A DNA stretch of 64,000 bases, from contig CM055095.1 in assembly GCA_029204225.1 (NCBI GenBank), positions 53,917,944 to 53,981,943 of the forward strand, read 5' to 3'. Source of the stretch: Diphasiastrum complanatum (taxonomy: Eukaryota; Streptophyta; Lycopodiopsida; Lycopodiales; Lycopodiaceae). A model generated the notes under the pieces. That model did not search any database, was not told the origin of the DNA, and worked only from the letters and a program-made list of their open reading frames with translations. The first letter of the stretch is position 1. Each line of letters starts with the position of its first letter. Below, one piece after another: positions 54,723-64,000 of this stretch. The translations under genes and the position numbers were made by a program.

Positions 54723-55370
54723 TATTTCTCTTTGCCTCCCTGCTCTTCCCTCCATTGTTATTCCCTCCCTCAGGTGCTCACTCGCTCGCTCTCTCTGTCT
54801 CTCCCCCTCCTTGTCTCCCCCCACTCCCTCCCTCACTCCCGCTCCCTCCCTCTCTCCATCGCATGGTATGTCATGCAAAGCTGATCAGTATAGGTAGCAA
54901 GTGATTCAATTTTCATACTGCCCACAACAACACTTCAAGAGCCTGCAAGCTTATGCAAGTTTCTATCAATTAGCCTTTATCATATTCTTTGGGAGCACAG
55001 TCTAATTATCAGTTTCCCCATACAGGAGCCACGCTCTAACTATCCATAAAGGTGATCTCTTCTCATCCCTAAAAGTGAGGGTATGAAAGGTCCGGAGAGA
55101 ATTCAGGGAGATTAATGTGTTGCACTACTCACAAGCGGCTAGCCCACCACTTCTCTGAAATGTGTCAATAGTCAGGCTGCTTGCTTGTGTTTGGCACCTA
55201 TCACACTCACGACTCACGATTCCTTGGCACCTCATCACACTCACAATTCTTGGCACTTGTGAAAATTGGAATTGTTGTGAAAATCATAGATTCAGAATGA
55301 TGAATCATGTCATTTGTAATATGTATGAGTAGTTAAAACTTAAACTTGCAATTCCTTGACGATTTGTCAC

Positions 55371-55432
55371 TCCACTTTTACGTATGCCACTAATCACCAA
55401 TTCCACTTTTACGTATGCCACTAATCACCAAT
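55371..55432. repeat. Perfect 31-bp tandem duplication
   Basis: Units 55371-55401 and 55402-55432 are identical and start TCCACTTTTACGTATGCCAC. Confidence 0.92.
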
Positions 55433-55954
55433 ATAGTGAGCAACCAAAATGTCAAAGCAATAGACTGCCATCTATTTGCTTGCTAAGACCATCTTTGCTT
55501 TCCTTATGATAATTGCCACATAGAATAGATGTAGCCACTAGCAATGCCGAAGTTCCTTGAAACCCAACCCTGACCAAAATCTGCTCATGATTGCTACTAC
55601 TGGAAAGTGGACTCCCTTATTCTTTCGAATCTTTTACTATTAAGAGTGAAAATCAACCAAAAACTTGGGGTGAAGAGTATAAGGAGATGCACAATCTAGC
55701 TAAGTATTATACTATCCTTAAACGGTAGACTTCGTTTCTCTAACTCCCAAATTTTCTTTCTTACTACTGTACGTGCTCATTGGCAATCCCATCCTGTTCA
55801 TTATAGAAGGTTGAAAGTTAGCTATATCGATCAATATCATCTTTCCGTTTATCATCTCTATGGTTGTCTGTCTCTCATCGTCTTTGCTTCATGGGAAACT
55901 CACCTGAGGCAATTTATGGTGGACATTTTGAAATACAATAGATATATGTTCTTT

Positions 55955-56475
55955 TTGTTAAAGGCCTTAATTTGTGTACTAAAGTTCAATGTGAAAATAT
56001 GCGTGAAGAGTGCCATAAATAGATAGTTGTTTGTTTTGCAAACTTTTTAAGTGGTTTTGGTTAGATCATGGATGCATTGATAATAATTTGTTGTTTATTT
56101 TTGGGATGCATGGAGCGTGCATGTAACAGTTGTAACTATATCTTTCTACATACATAGCATGGACAATATTTGTTTTTGCTCAGTACTTAGAAGACATAGG
56201 TGTTCATGATGTAGTGGATTGAGGTTCCACACTTTTGTCATAGACACCAATCATTTTGTGTATGAAGGATTTGGATTCTGAAATACAATTTTGTTAAAGG
56301 CCTTAATTTGTGTACAAATATGCATGAAGAGTGCCATAAATAGATAGTTGTTTGTTTTGCAAATAGTTTAAGTCATTTTGATAAGATCATGGATGCATGG
56401 ATAATAATTTGTTGTTTGTGTTTTGGATGCATGCAGTGTGTAACTGTGTCTTTCTACATAAATAGTGTGGCTAGA
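55955..56475. repeat. Diverged direct duplication of about 200 bp
   Basis: 55955-56165 and 56287-56472 share TGTTAAAGGCCTTAATTTGT, GAAGAGTGCCATAAATAGAT, AGTTGTTTGTTTTGCAAA, GATCATGGATGCAT and TCTTTCTACATA in the same order with indels. The spacer between them is about 120 bp. Confidence 0.88.
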
Positions 56476-56950
56476 AAAATGGTCTAAACAATATTACTCC
56501 GAAGTGTGTATGCAATAATTTATCGTACAAGACTCCGGAGAATGAAACGGTGCCCAAGAAAAAGGCAAGATTAAATAAATGAGACAAGCTAAGAGAAGAG
56601 CTTTGCATTCAGATAGAGGTGGTTTGGTTTTAGAAGTTGTTACATGTGAACCATCATTGGCAATAGATAGCGAAAATGCGAATCGATGTGTTGGCACCAA
56701 TTACACCACTGGAGCATTCACTACCCTAGAACATGTGCGTACAAATCAATTGTACATGACCCCATACATTGAAAGCAAGTTCGAGAGGATGTATATTTGA
56801 TATACTTAATCTAATAACAGCTCTCTGTTCTGTGTTCAGATCTGTGTCAATGTTGCTATGCTTATTCTTGATTTTCTCTGACTTTTCTAGTTGCTCAATT
56901 TGGTAATATGGTTTTAGATGACTAATATTTAGTCTTGCCTTTCGCGAATC

Positions 56951-57410
56951 ATTTGCGATTTTTTGATACATGCCAAGAGGGTGACACTGATGCCCAAAGA
57001 CATGCTTCTTGTCATGCATCTTCGGAACACCTATGACAATATTTTTAAGTCAGGGTTCACACAAAGGCAAGTTCCTCTTGAAAGGGGGCCCATCCCACCC
57101 CCAAAAAAGAGAAAGCAAGCACAGCCCAAGCGTTCAAAACCCAAGCCTAGGTCTCCCAGCTCTTCACCCTCACCTCCTCCCATTAGAAAAGATGTGGCAA
57201 GTACGTCGGCAATTCCATGGGTTGAGAGTCCTCCCCCAACCCCTGATCTAGAAATCCTTCTTCCCAACATGTGGATGATTTAAAGATAGTGGCGGACAAG
57301 ATTGTTTCTGATGTTGATGCAACTGATAAAGAGTTGCACATCAGACTCCCGAATGATCCAAAGGACACATTCTTTGATTCTGAAAGATACATTTATTATG
57401 ATATTGTAGT
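56951..57410 (+). pseudogene. Chimeric open frame starting with a histone H3 tail
   Basis: The frame reads IHAKRVTLMPKDMLLVMHLR, which matches the C-terminus of histone H3 (...[20 protein letters not shown]) at about two thirds of positions. No upstream part of H3 is visible. The frame does not stop where H3 would, but continues into a basic, proline- and serine-rich stretch (PPPKKRKQAQPKRSKPK) and closes near 57281. A shifted frame goes on from about 57265 (HVDDLKIVADKIVSDVDA, RYIYYDIV) up to the LTR at 57408, which seems to have interrupted it. I take it as a captured and diverged H3 fragment fused to unknown coding sequence. Confidence 0.5.
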
Positions 57411-57596
57411 GGATTTCTTTCCTTGCCTAACCTGAATCCAAGTTTTAGTCAATCTAGCATCAAAGAGATGAAGTTAGTTGTCACGCGTAGGTTCGTTCCC
57501 ATGAGAGCGATAGTTTAGTTCAAATTTCAGCATGAATGGAAGATCTAAATCTAACTCTACATCCATTAGTACTACGAACCACACAAGGATAGCTTA

Positions 57597-57652
<56 letters not shown>

Positions 57653-58163
57653 TTCTCTCTCCTAAAAAGTATAATAACATACAATTCCAATAACATTCAG
57701 ATCCAACAATTAGCAAAAACCAAAGAAAGCATGAGAGATGGAGAAGGAAAGAAGAAGAGCAAGGACATTCATCAATCCATTTCTGAAGAGAACCAATCTG
57801 CTTTGTTGAAATGAGAAAATGAGCATGTGTAGAAACTCGAGTTGGTCCCTTTTTATAATAAAGATGAGGACCCTGGCCTGTGAATCCTGTTGGTCCATTT
57901 CTACCTCCCTAATTATTCAAATTTAAAAAAGTGTGGAAACCATCCAAATTGGAGGGAAACCCAACTTTATTCACTAACTTGACATTTAGGCTCTGCGACA
58001 TTAATAGTCCTACAAAAAGGCCTAAAGTCCTTTTATTGACTTTTAACTAATCAATAAAATAACTATGTGATCATCGGGTTGGACTTACACACGCAGGGTG
58101 CCAAATCCCTCTCACTTATTAGCTAGGGTTAGGGTTGCCTTGGGATCTGCAAACCCTCCAACA
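57408..58163 (-). repeat. 3' LTR of the gypsy element
   Basis: About 755 bp, beginning TGTTGGAGGGTTTGC on the - strand. Closest in the window to the solo LTR at 17346-18000 (shared stretches GCATGAGAGATGG, AAGAAGAGCAAGGAC, GGGTTGGACTTACACAC). The outer edge is estimated by alignment with that solo LTR. Confidence 0.75.
57602..57640. repeat. (CT)n microsatellite in the LTR
   Basis: Pure CT run of about 39 bp followed by ATCT units, within the LTR. The related solo LTR has only an imperfect pyrimidine tract at this place. Confidence 0.92.
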
Positions 58164-58182
58164 GTATCCCCCACCAAAACTG
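58164..58182 (-). promoter_or_regulatory. Polypurine tract of the gypsy element
   Basis: On the - strand TTTTGGTGGGGGATAC leads directly into the LTR start TGTTGGAGG. Confidence 0.7.
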
Positions 58183-58449
58183 GTGGCGTTCCCACGACAC
58201 CTGCAATATGCAGTTATTGGGGACTTTTATTGGCTTCGTGCTGAATCTTTATTAAATGGTACTGCACCTTCTCCATAAAGTCGAGACGGGTAGTATTAAA
58301 ATCCAAGTTGTGTGGCAGAAAACAATGGTGGACTCCGACAATCCACTTTGAGGTTGTCCATGATGTGAAGCGTGATTCCCATTAGCCTCCCATCATTACT
58401 GCACGAAAGTATAAATGAACAACCGACAATTGATCTTTGATTTGCTCTG

Positions 58450-60107
58450 AGGCCATCGGCTTGTTTGAATCAAATGCCAGAGGAGGGTGGCAATTGTCCC
58501 ATCTGGTTGCCACTGATGTCACAGAGTTAGATCTTTAGCAAACATTGCCGATTGTTGCACCGTTGGATCTGGAGAGTGGATATACTCTCTCTGATAGGCT
58601 TGTAAGGCTCAGTGGAAATCCACGGAGATTGTCCAGTTGTAGGGCTGATGGATGATTGGCCAATTGGGCGTATGGATGGTAATCTTGTCCATAGCCAATC
58701 CCAAATCTTTCCATTTATTCCTTCGTGACATTGGCACATAATAGGGATCGACTGGCAATTGGCGAGGGCTGACGACATAGCTCCTAATTGATTTCGGAGT
58801 TTTCTCAAAAATAGTGATTCTCCATGTCGGCTGCTCTCCCAATGCAGGTATTTTGTCCAATTCTTTGCCGGCCTCTATCTCAGAGGTCTTAAACTTCAGA
58901 ACCCATCCACCATGCGAGGACTGATGCAGATGTTGCTTTAAGAAGGTCTGGATCTGGTCCTCGACGCTAATGGGCCTTCTGAATAGAGGTGTGGTCCTTG
59001 ATGAGGATGGAACTGCTTGTACTGCCGGTAAGATTGGCGGTTGTTCTACTATATCTAGAGCTCCCCCCTGGTCCATGCTCGAATCTACCCCTGTATCCAT
59101 TGATACAGCTTCTTGGTGCGGAAGGGAGAATTGCGGCCTGACCGGTATGGGGATTTGTGGTCTGGCTTCCAACACTTGAGCGGCTATTTTTTCATAGGCG
59201 ATGATGGTCTCTCTAGCCTTTGCCAACTCGGTTGAAGCTGTTCCTTTGAACCTGTCAAAGCGGCCTTGGAATCCCTAAAGGGCCACTTTGTGTGTCTCCA
59301 CTTTCTTGAACAAATACACGATCTCCGTCGGTGTGACCGGATAATCTGGTATTTGTGTTTGAAAATACGCATCACGCTCAAGGGTGGTCGCATCCAATTC
59401 ACCTTGAAGATGCGTGCGATCCTGTTTGGCCATCTGTAATTGACCCTTCAATAGTTGCATCTGTTGTTTTGCATCCTGCACGACCTTATCCACCTGATCC
59501 TATGCGGTTGTCAAGGCGTTTTGTAGGGAGCTGATGTTCTTCCAAGCGATTAGTATTGTTGGGCCAACTTCTTTTTGGCTTCAGCCTTGTCTTCATGCTG
59601 TTTGGCAATCTTTAACTCTCGATCCAGCTAGACAATTTTCTGGCAGATCAGAGTGTTTTCGAACCCCATATCAGAAATTCTCTGCTCCATTTCCTTCTTC
59701 TTATCCAGCATAGACTGGATCACTTGTGCAAGGCTTGAGACCAGACTGAGAGCATCACCAGAATCGACGGTCATGGAGGCAGCAACAGCAGCAGGACCTG
59801 ATGGTACTATCCTTGGTTGGCGTGAAATAGGTGCTAGTACCTCTTCCTCAAAAATGTCTTCCTCCTCAAAACCCTCAAGCATTGTGGCGTTGAACTGTTT
59901 CGGTGATTTCACAGCTTTGTCGACCCGAAGTGCGGTTGGGCTATCTTCCGTGTGAGGTTGCTGGTTGACATCTTCAACATCGACAGTAGGTTCATGGATC
60001 TGTTTGAATCCTCTTTCAGGGGATTGGAGTTCAAAGGGCGCAGGGCTTTGGGGCATTTCAAAAATTTCGGTGTCCCCAAGGGGATCGGAATCATCGAACA
60101 TATCCAT
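58450..60107 (-). pseudogene. Unrecognised coiled-coil protein downstream of integrase
   Basis: Starts MDMFDDSDPLGDTEIFEMPQ at 60107 and is open for 159 codons. It carries acidic patches and an end like MLDKKKEMEQRISDMGFEN that looks helical. After a stop and frameshifts the theme continues at 59493-59275 (QDAKQQMQLLKGQLQMAKQD, a clear coiled coil) and at 59226-58609 (205 codons: a proline-rich linker, then QIQTFLKQHLHQSSHGGWVL, WRITIFEKTPKSIRSYVV, NKWKDLGLAMDKITIHTPNW). I see no signal peptide or membrane segment, and no domain I can name. It was probably one protein of about 500 residues, now broken in at least two places. Its place between integrase and 3' LTR suggests an accessory frame of a gypsy element. 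Confidence 0.5.
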
Positions 60108-60399
60108 GAAAAACTACGTGTTTGGTGAAGTGGCTTCAGTGTGCGTTAATAATTAGATATGCAACATCAAGCATTCACCATAAGCAATCACCACAAGAAG
60201 GCGAAAGAAGAAGATGCACTGTCACTCTATCACACTACATCATATAGAATGTAAAAAATACAAATAAACCCTGAACCCTGATAGAGAGAGAAAACCTATG
60301 AGTAGACTAATAGACTAGCCTACGGCTATTGACAGCTAGTCACAACTGTCAACATTAACGTGCATCATAGATAGTAACAATGAAGTTTATCATTGATTT

Positions 60400-61311
60400 C
60401 TAACAGTGTGCAGGGGTGAGGCGGCGTAGGCAGCTGTGATGGGAATGGTAGGCCCAATGGTCACAAACTGTCCTTGATTGGAAACAAAGGCGAGGGAAGC
60501 ATCAAAGGTTGGAGAAATGAGAAGTTCAATGCGAACAACAACAGGGGGTGGAAGCGCAGTTGACGAGGTATGCCTAGTGCGACGTTGTGATGCAGAAGGC
60601 GAGTCAAGAATGACGATCTCATTGCGTGGACGACAACGACTATGATAACTCGAGGCCTAGTGAGATGACTCGGCTGGTGCTTCTTCGTAGACCGAAAGCA
60701 CAGAATTTAGGTGGAAGCCATGGATTTTGTTTTCTAGGTGAGAAGCGGCTAGAAGGGACAATAAAGAGCTAGCAGCAAACTGCTGCTTAGTATTTCTCTT
60801 AATAGCTCGTTTGAGCTCTCCAGAAATAGTCTTGAACCAATTACATGGTTCAAGAGGGGCTTTGGCCAACTTGGTGTGGGACTCCACTATCCTATGGAGG
60901 ATTTGTGACGTGATGCGGTCTTTTTTGAGATTGCCAATCATCAGGAAGTTGAAGGTATCCGTCATTGGTCCAGTGCAGATCATTGGTGAGGTCAATGTAT
61001 GGCTTGATGGCCTGCTTGTGATTGGGTGAGGCCTGCGTACCAGATGTTATACCTATGGCTGCAAGGGCGGCCTCAATGACGCGCACCTTGTGTGTGGCTC
61101 CCTAAAAAGTGATATAAAATTTAGATTTCTCTTCCTTCCATGTACTGAAGGCAAGAGTAATGAAATCCGTATTGATTCGACCAGAAAAGGCTCTCTCATA
61201 AATATCCATTGCAGTGAGCAGAGGCTCCGCAAGGTTCATGATGTTCGTTGCAGATGGGACATCACGATGGATAGTATAGCGCAGAGACTGGGAAGTATTG
61301 GTAGAAGACAT
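60400..61311 (-). pseudogene. Second unrecognised open reading region downstream of integrase
   Basis: From the ATG at 61311 (MSSTNTSQSLRYTIHRDVPS) it runs 69 codons to a stop near 61101. The same frame then continues (GATHKVRVIEAALAAIG, GTQASPNHKQAIKPYIDLTN) to about 60940. A shifted frame at 60995-60657 carries QILHRIVESHTKLAKAPLEP, FKTISGELKRAIKRNTKQQF and LSVYEEAPAESSH. It probably encoded some 300 residues of mixed helical protein. No family is recognised, and there is no membrane segment. It precedes the coiled-coil frame by about 300 bp on the same strand. Confidence 0.45.
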
Positions 61312-61439
61312 GATGAGCAAAAAGGAAATATAAGACGCGTGAAAGTGTATCAGAAAGCAAATCAAGAAGTTTGGAAGGCTTTGGTCGCGGAAAAAATTTG
61401 CAAGAGCTTCGCTAGCACAAGTGAGGAATGAATCGAATT

Positions 61440-62080
61440 TAGCCAACTTATAGGTGAATTTGGTGGGTCCATTACACTGAATAGTAGTTTGGTTGATCAG
61501 TTCTGAATAAAAATTTGCAGGCATGTACAATACTGTAAACATAGACTACAAAAATCTCGGTGAAGATTTCTGGAAATCTGAACCTATAAGACGAACGTTT
61601 TCCAGGGCTGGCAAAGGATGAACCTTCGCCCAAGAGGGTCCTTTGCCCAAGTCCTGTCATAAATGCTTTTTGTCACAATCTGAACCTATGGACAACCTAA
61701 TTTGGACATTTTAAAATCATCTAACAGACCAGCGAAGGTTCATAATGAGGTTAAGATGCTCGGCGAAGGTTCCTAAAATGGCATATTACTGATCTTTCGC
61801 CTGAACCAAAAACTAGATTTTTTATTGACAGGAACCTTCGCCCACCTCCAATTGAATAAATCTAGAGTGGATTTATAGTCTGAGAACTCAACGAAGGTTT
61901 CTGAGGCATTTTTCATCAAAAAATATTGTGGATCCTTTTTCCTATGTTGATGACCTCTGACTTTTGCTCATCAGTCTTTGCTCAATTTTTACTTTTTTTT
62001 TTTTTAGCTGTATTTTTCGAAAAAAACTCAGCAATTTATATACTGAAAAAAAAACATTGAAAAAACAAATAAAATTAAAA
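61440..62080 (-). other. Non-coding stretch with repeated GCGAAGGTT words
   Basis: Words of the form GCGAAGGTT or its complement AACCTTCGCC occur at about 61621, 61732, 61763, 61833 and 61892, with weaker versions near 61553 and 61793, on both strands. A run of T (61987-61998 on +) follows. The word recurs on the far side of gag-integrase at 63780-63990. Confidence 0.7.
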
Positions 62081-62129
62081 ACCCATTGAGATCAGGCTTG
62101 AGGAACTGGCGGAGCAGGCTGCCAAAACT

Positions 62130-63060
62130 TGCGTAATCAGCTGTCATTCACCGGAGTATCAAATCGTTTTCCATCCAAGTGCTCAAGAATTAATGTGCCA
62201 TAGTTCAGAATTTTCTTCACTTTATATGGGACTTCACCGATAAGCTTCAACTTTTACTTGATCAGCTTGGTTTTGTACATCAACGCAAGATCTCCTGCTT
62301 TCATTTTTTTTTGTGCAATCGACGATCGTGCCATGCCTTGCGACAGGCTCTCTCTGCTGCTAAGGCATGAACTGCCATCAATCGGGTTTCACATAATTGG
62401 TGCAATGCTTCATGACGGAGTTGTAAAGACTTATCATTTAATCGTTCTGTTGCTGCTATGCATAAGGATGAGATTAAAAATTCAATTGGCATGACAACAT
62501 CTTGACCATAAACCAGTTGAAAAGGTGTTTTATTTGTACTATTTTTGTAAGCGATTTTGAATGCCTATAACTCTGCATACAGTTTATGTTCCCAATCAGA
62601 TCGACTCACTTCAACTGTCTTTGTCATAATGGTGCAGAGAATCTTATTGGAAGATTCAGCTTGGCCATTCCCTCTAGGATAGTAGGGAGTACTAGATCTG
62701 TGTATAAAAAAAAAATCTTTCAGTAAATACTTTATTGTTTGATTAACAAAGTGTGTACCTCAGTCATTGACAATCTCGATCGGACATCCAAATCTGATTA
62801 TGATATTTTCATATAGAAACTTGGCCATAGATTTCGCATCCGCAACTTTGACAGCTTTGGCTTCAACCCATTTGGTCATATAATCAGTTGTTACGATAAT
62901 GTATCGGGTTTGAGATCCTTGCACGGTAGGGTGAGTAGGTCCAACATAATCCAGTCCTCATTTTTTAAATGGTGCTTGCGATAAAACCGAATGCAAGAGT
63001 TCATAGTTCTGGCGAGTAGGTTGTCATGCTCACTGACAAACATCACATGTCTGAATAAAA
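62130..63060 (-). pseudogene. Ty3/gypsy integrase
   Basis: On the - strand: TCDVCQ, the end of the HHCC zinc domain (63052-63032), then GLDYVGP near 62950 (first catalytic Asp), RYIIVTTDYMTKWVEAKAV, IIRFGCPIEIVND near 62770 followed by GTHFVN (second Asp), and YYPRGNGQAESSNK near 62665 (catalytic Glu). Then come WEHKLYAEL, TNKTPFQLVYGQDVVMPIEF and the C-terminal domain (GDLALMYKTKLI, LNYGTLILEHLDGKRFDTPV, then FWQPAPP). The DDE residues are all present, but at least three in-frame stops and frameshifts disable it. The histidines of the zinc domain are not visible. Confidence 0.92.
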
Positions 63061-63196
63061 TTTTATGTGTCCTTATGAAACTAAAAAAGTTTGCAAACAA
63101 TAATATGCTGTTGGTATATCATTCAACGGTATACAATCAGCAGGTACTAGACCCACTACTGGTTCTTTCTGCTTCTACGCTCTAGTGACCACCATC

Positions 63197-63533
63197 AAGG
63201 GTGCACTTGGTTTATTCTGTCTTCCATAATCTTCCGTGGTTTGAACCATGTGATGAGTGCTCATTTGACAACCTCCCAGTCTGTACGCTCAGTTTTATCT
63301 TGATTATAATACCAGTCTTGTGCTGCGCCTATTAAGGCCATAGGAAACAACTTTAAGTTTATCTTGAGGATAAATCTCGCCATAAACTTCACAGGGTTCA
63401 GCATAGATCTGAAGAAATCTAACTGGATCTGTTAATCCATTATATTTGGTAGATCCAAATGGGGTGCTCTTCTAACAATGATTGGATTGACTTCCTCTGG
63501 AGCACCACTAGGGGCAATTCCAAGGGCAGCCAT
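63197..63533 (-). pseudogene. Gypsy gag fragment joined to integrase
   Basis: From MAALGIAPSGAPEEVNPIIV at 63533 the frame runs through a stop after LDLPNIMD, then NPVKFMARFILKINLKLFPM, ALIGAAQDWYYN, TDWEVVK, a stop, and ALITWFKPRKI. The LF...L.GAA..WYY core is the classic gag (retrotrans_gag) motif of gypsy elements. It is shorter than usual and is followed within about 150 bp by integrase, so the protease, RT and RNase H coding region of roughly 3 kb is deleted. Confidence 0.8.
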
Positions 63534-64000
63534 CTTCACAAATTCAAATCAAGCAGACAATGAGGATCTAGATCAAAAAACTATCTCAGATCAAATCTGC
63601 CAAATCTATTCCACTTTTCAAGAATCTGATTCTATGTCATGAAAAAGATTTCAAAATTTGATCAATCGATACTTCTCAAAAATGATAAATCTCTCGGAAT
63701 CCAAATCAGAATATATCAGATTTGATCCAAATTTTGATAGAGACTTGATCTAGAAAATCAGAAACTAAAAATAGGACGGGCAAAGGTTCACTAGACGAAG
63801 ATTGTCTTGGTGAAAATTCAACATTTCTATTTTGGAAAAAACTCTCTGAACAATTTTTCTGACAATTTCTTGGGAAATAACCTTCGCCAACCTCTCAGAT
63901 GAAAGATCTAAAACAGATAAAACTATGGAAAATCGGTTGAAGGTTTCTAACACAAGAAAATATAGTTTCCGTAGTTTGGCGAGGGTAAAATTCAAGATTT
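63534..64000 (-). other. Leader upstream of gypsy gag
   Basis: No gene. Contains AACCTTCGCC near 63879 and related words at about 63780, 63934 and 63976. I see no clear primer binding site, so the LTR edge is probably further right, outside the window. Confidence 0.5.

Larger units (their letters stand above)
54860..56578. other. Spacer with local duplications, no gene
   Basis: AT-rich. It contains the two repeats listed separately and only short frames without family signature. Confidence 0.5.
57408..64000 (-). mobile_element. Athila-like Ty3/gypsy element with extra ORFs, 5' end outside
   Basis: On the - strand, from right to left: a leader, gag (63533-63197), integrase (about 63060-62130) with protease, RT and RNase H deleted between them, a non-coding stretch with a repeated GCGAAGGTT word, two unrecognised open reading regions (61311-60400 and 60107-58450), a polypurine tract and an LTR (58163-57408) starting TGTTGGAGGG. 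The LTR family is that of 16391-16981, whose primer site is Athila-like. Coding downstream of integrase fits the position of the env-like frames of Athila elements. It is possible that the gag-integrase part and the ORF-LTR part come from two different elements placed together. Confidence 0.6.

Noticed and set aside
54374-54904. Long open frames over the TC repeat on both strands
   Set aside because: A dinucleotide repeat has no stop codons in most frames, so the length means nothing. The translation is mostly Ser-Leu or Arg-Glu runs.
58164-58450. Host gene regulatory region downstream of the LTR
   Set aside because: The polypurine tract next to the LTR explains the sequence as the element's 3' end.

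Overview
The window looks like a piece of a large land-plant nuclear genome. It is AT-rich, full of broken Ty1/copia and Ty3/gypsy LTR retrotransposons, and has spliced genes with introns up to several kilobases that themselves hold retroelements. I recognise two host genes, both on the + strand. The first is the 3' part (six exons, 8921-20331) of a mitochondrial class-A DnaJ/HSP40 of the GFA2 type. Its J domain and zinc-finger exons must lie to the left of the window. The second is a complete small gene (five coding exons, 32155-33365) for a Tctex-type dynein light chain of about 114 residues. As I understand it, flowering plants lack axonemal dynein and this light chain, so together with the long introns it points to a plant with flagellated sperm, such as a cycad, Ginkgo or a fern. 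That assignment is inference.

Layout: 1-1013 holds nothing recognisable. 1014-4056 is a short non-autonomous LTR element with two similar LTRs, a primer binding site and a polypurine tract. 4533-6540 is a decayed copia pol. 8921-20331 is the DnaJ gene. Its 3.7-kb second intron carries an LTR-gag relic (15555-16981) and a solo LTR with a target-site duplication (17346-18000) of an Athila-like gypsy family. 21390-21900 is an inverted-repeat, MITE-like element around a minisatellite. 22040-22760 has exon-like open stretches of unknown nature. 23334-23940 is a copia RNase H relic. 25800-26060 is an unusual GC-rich patch. 27269-28300 is an LTR relic. 29450-30000 holds local duplications. 32155-33365 is the dynein light chain gene. 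36748-37938 is a TRIM-like pair of 536-bp LTRs around only 119 bp.

From 38199 to 54548 there is an almost continuous pile of LTR elements in alternating orientation: a 1-kb LTR (-), a copia element (+, 39202-43821), a copia relic (-, 44800-45950), a copia of another lineage (+, 45989-49158) that runs into an inverted reverse-transcriptase fragment, and a structurally complete copia (-, 49768-54548) with the 5-bp duplication ATACA. 54549-57407 holds microsatellites, duplications and a chimeric open frame that carries the tail of histone H3. 57408-64000 reads on the - strand as a gypsy element with gag, integrase, two unrecognised open reading regions downstream of integrase, a polypurine tract and a 3' LTR. 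Its 5' end is outside the window.

None of the transposon coding regions is intact; all have stops, frameshifts or deletions. Exact base positions were counted by eye and may be off by one or two. I found no tRNA, rRNA or CRISPR.
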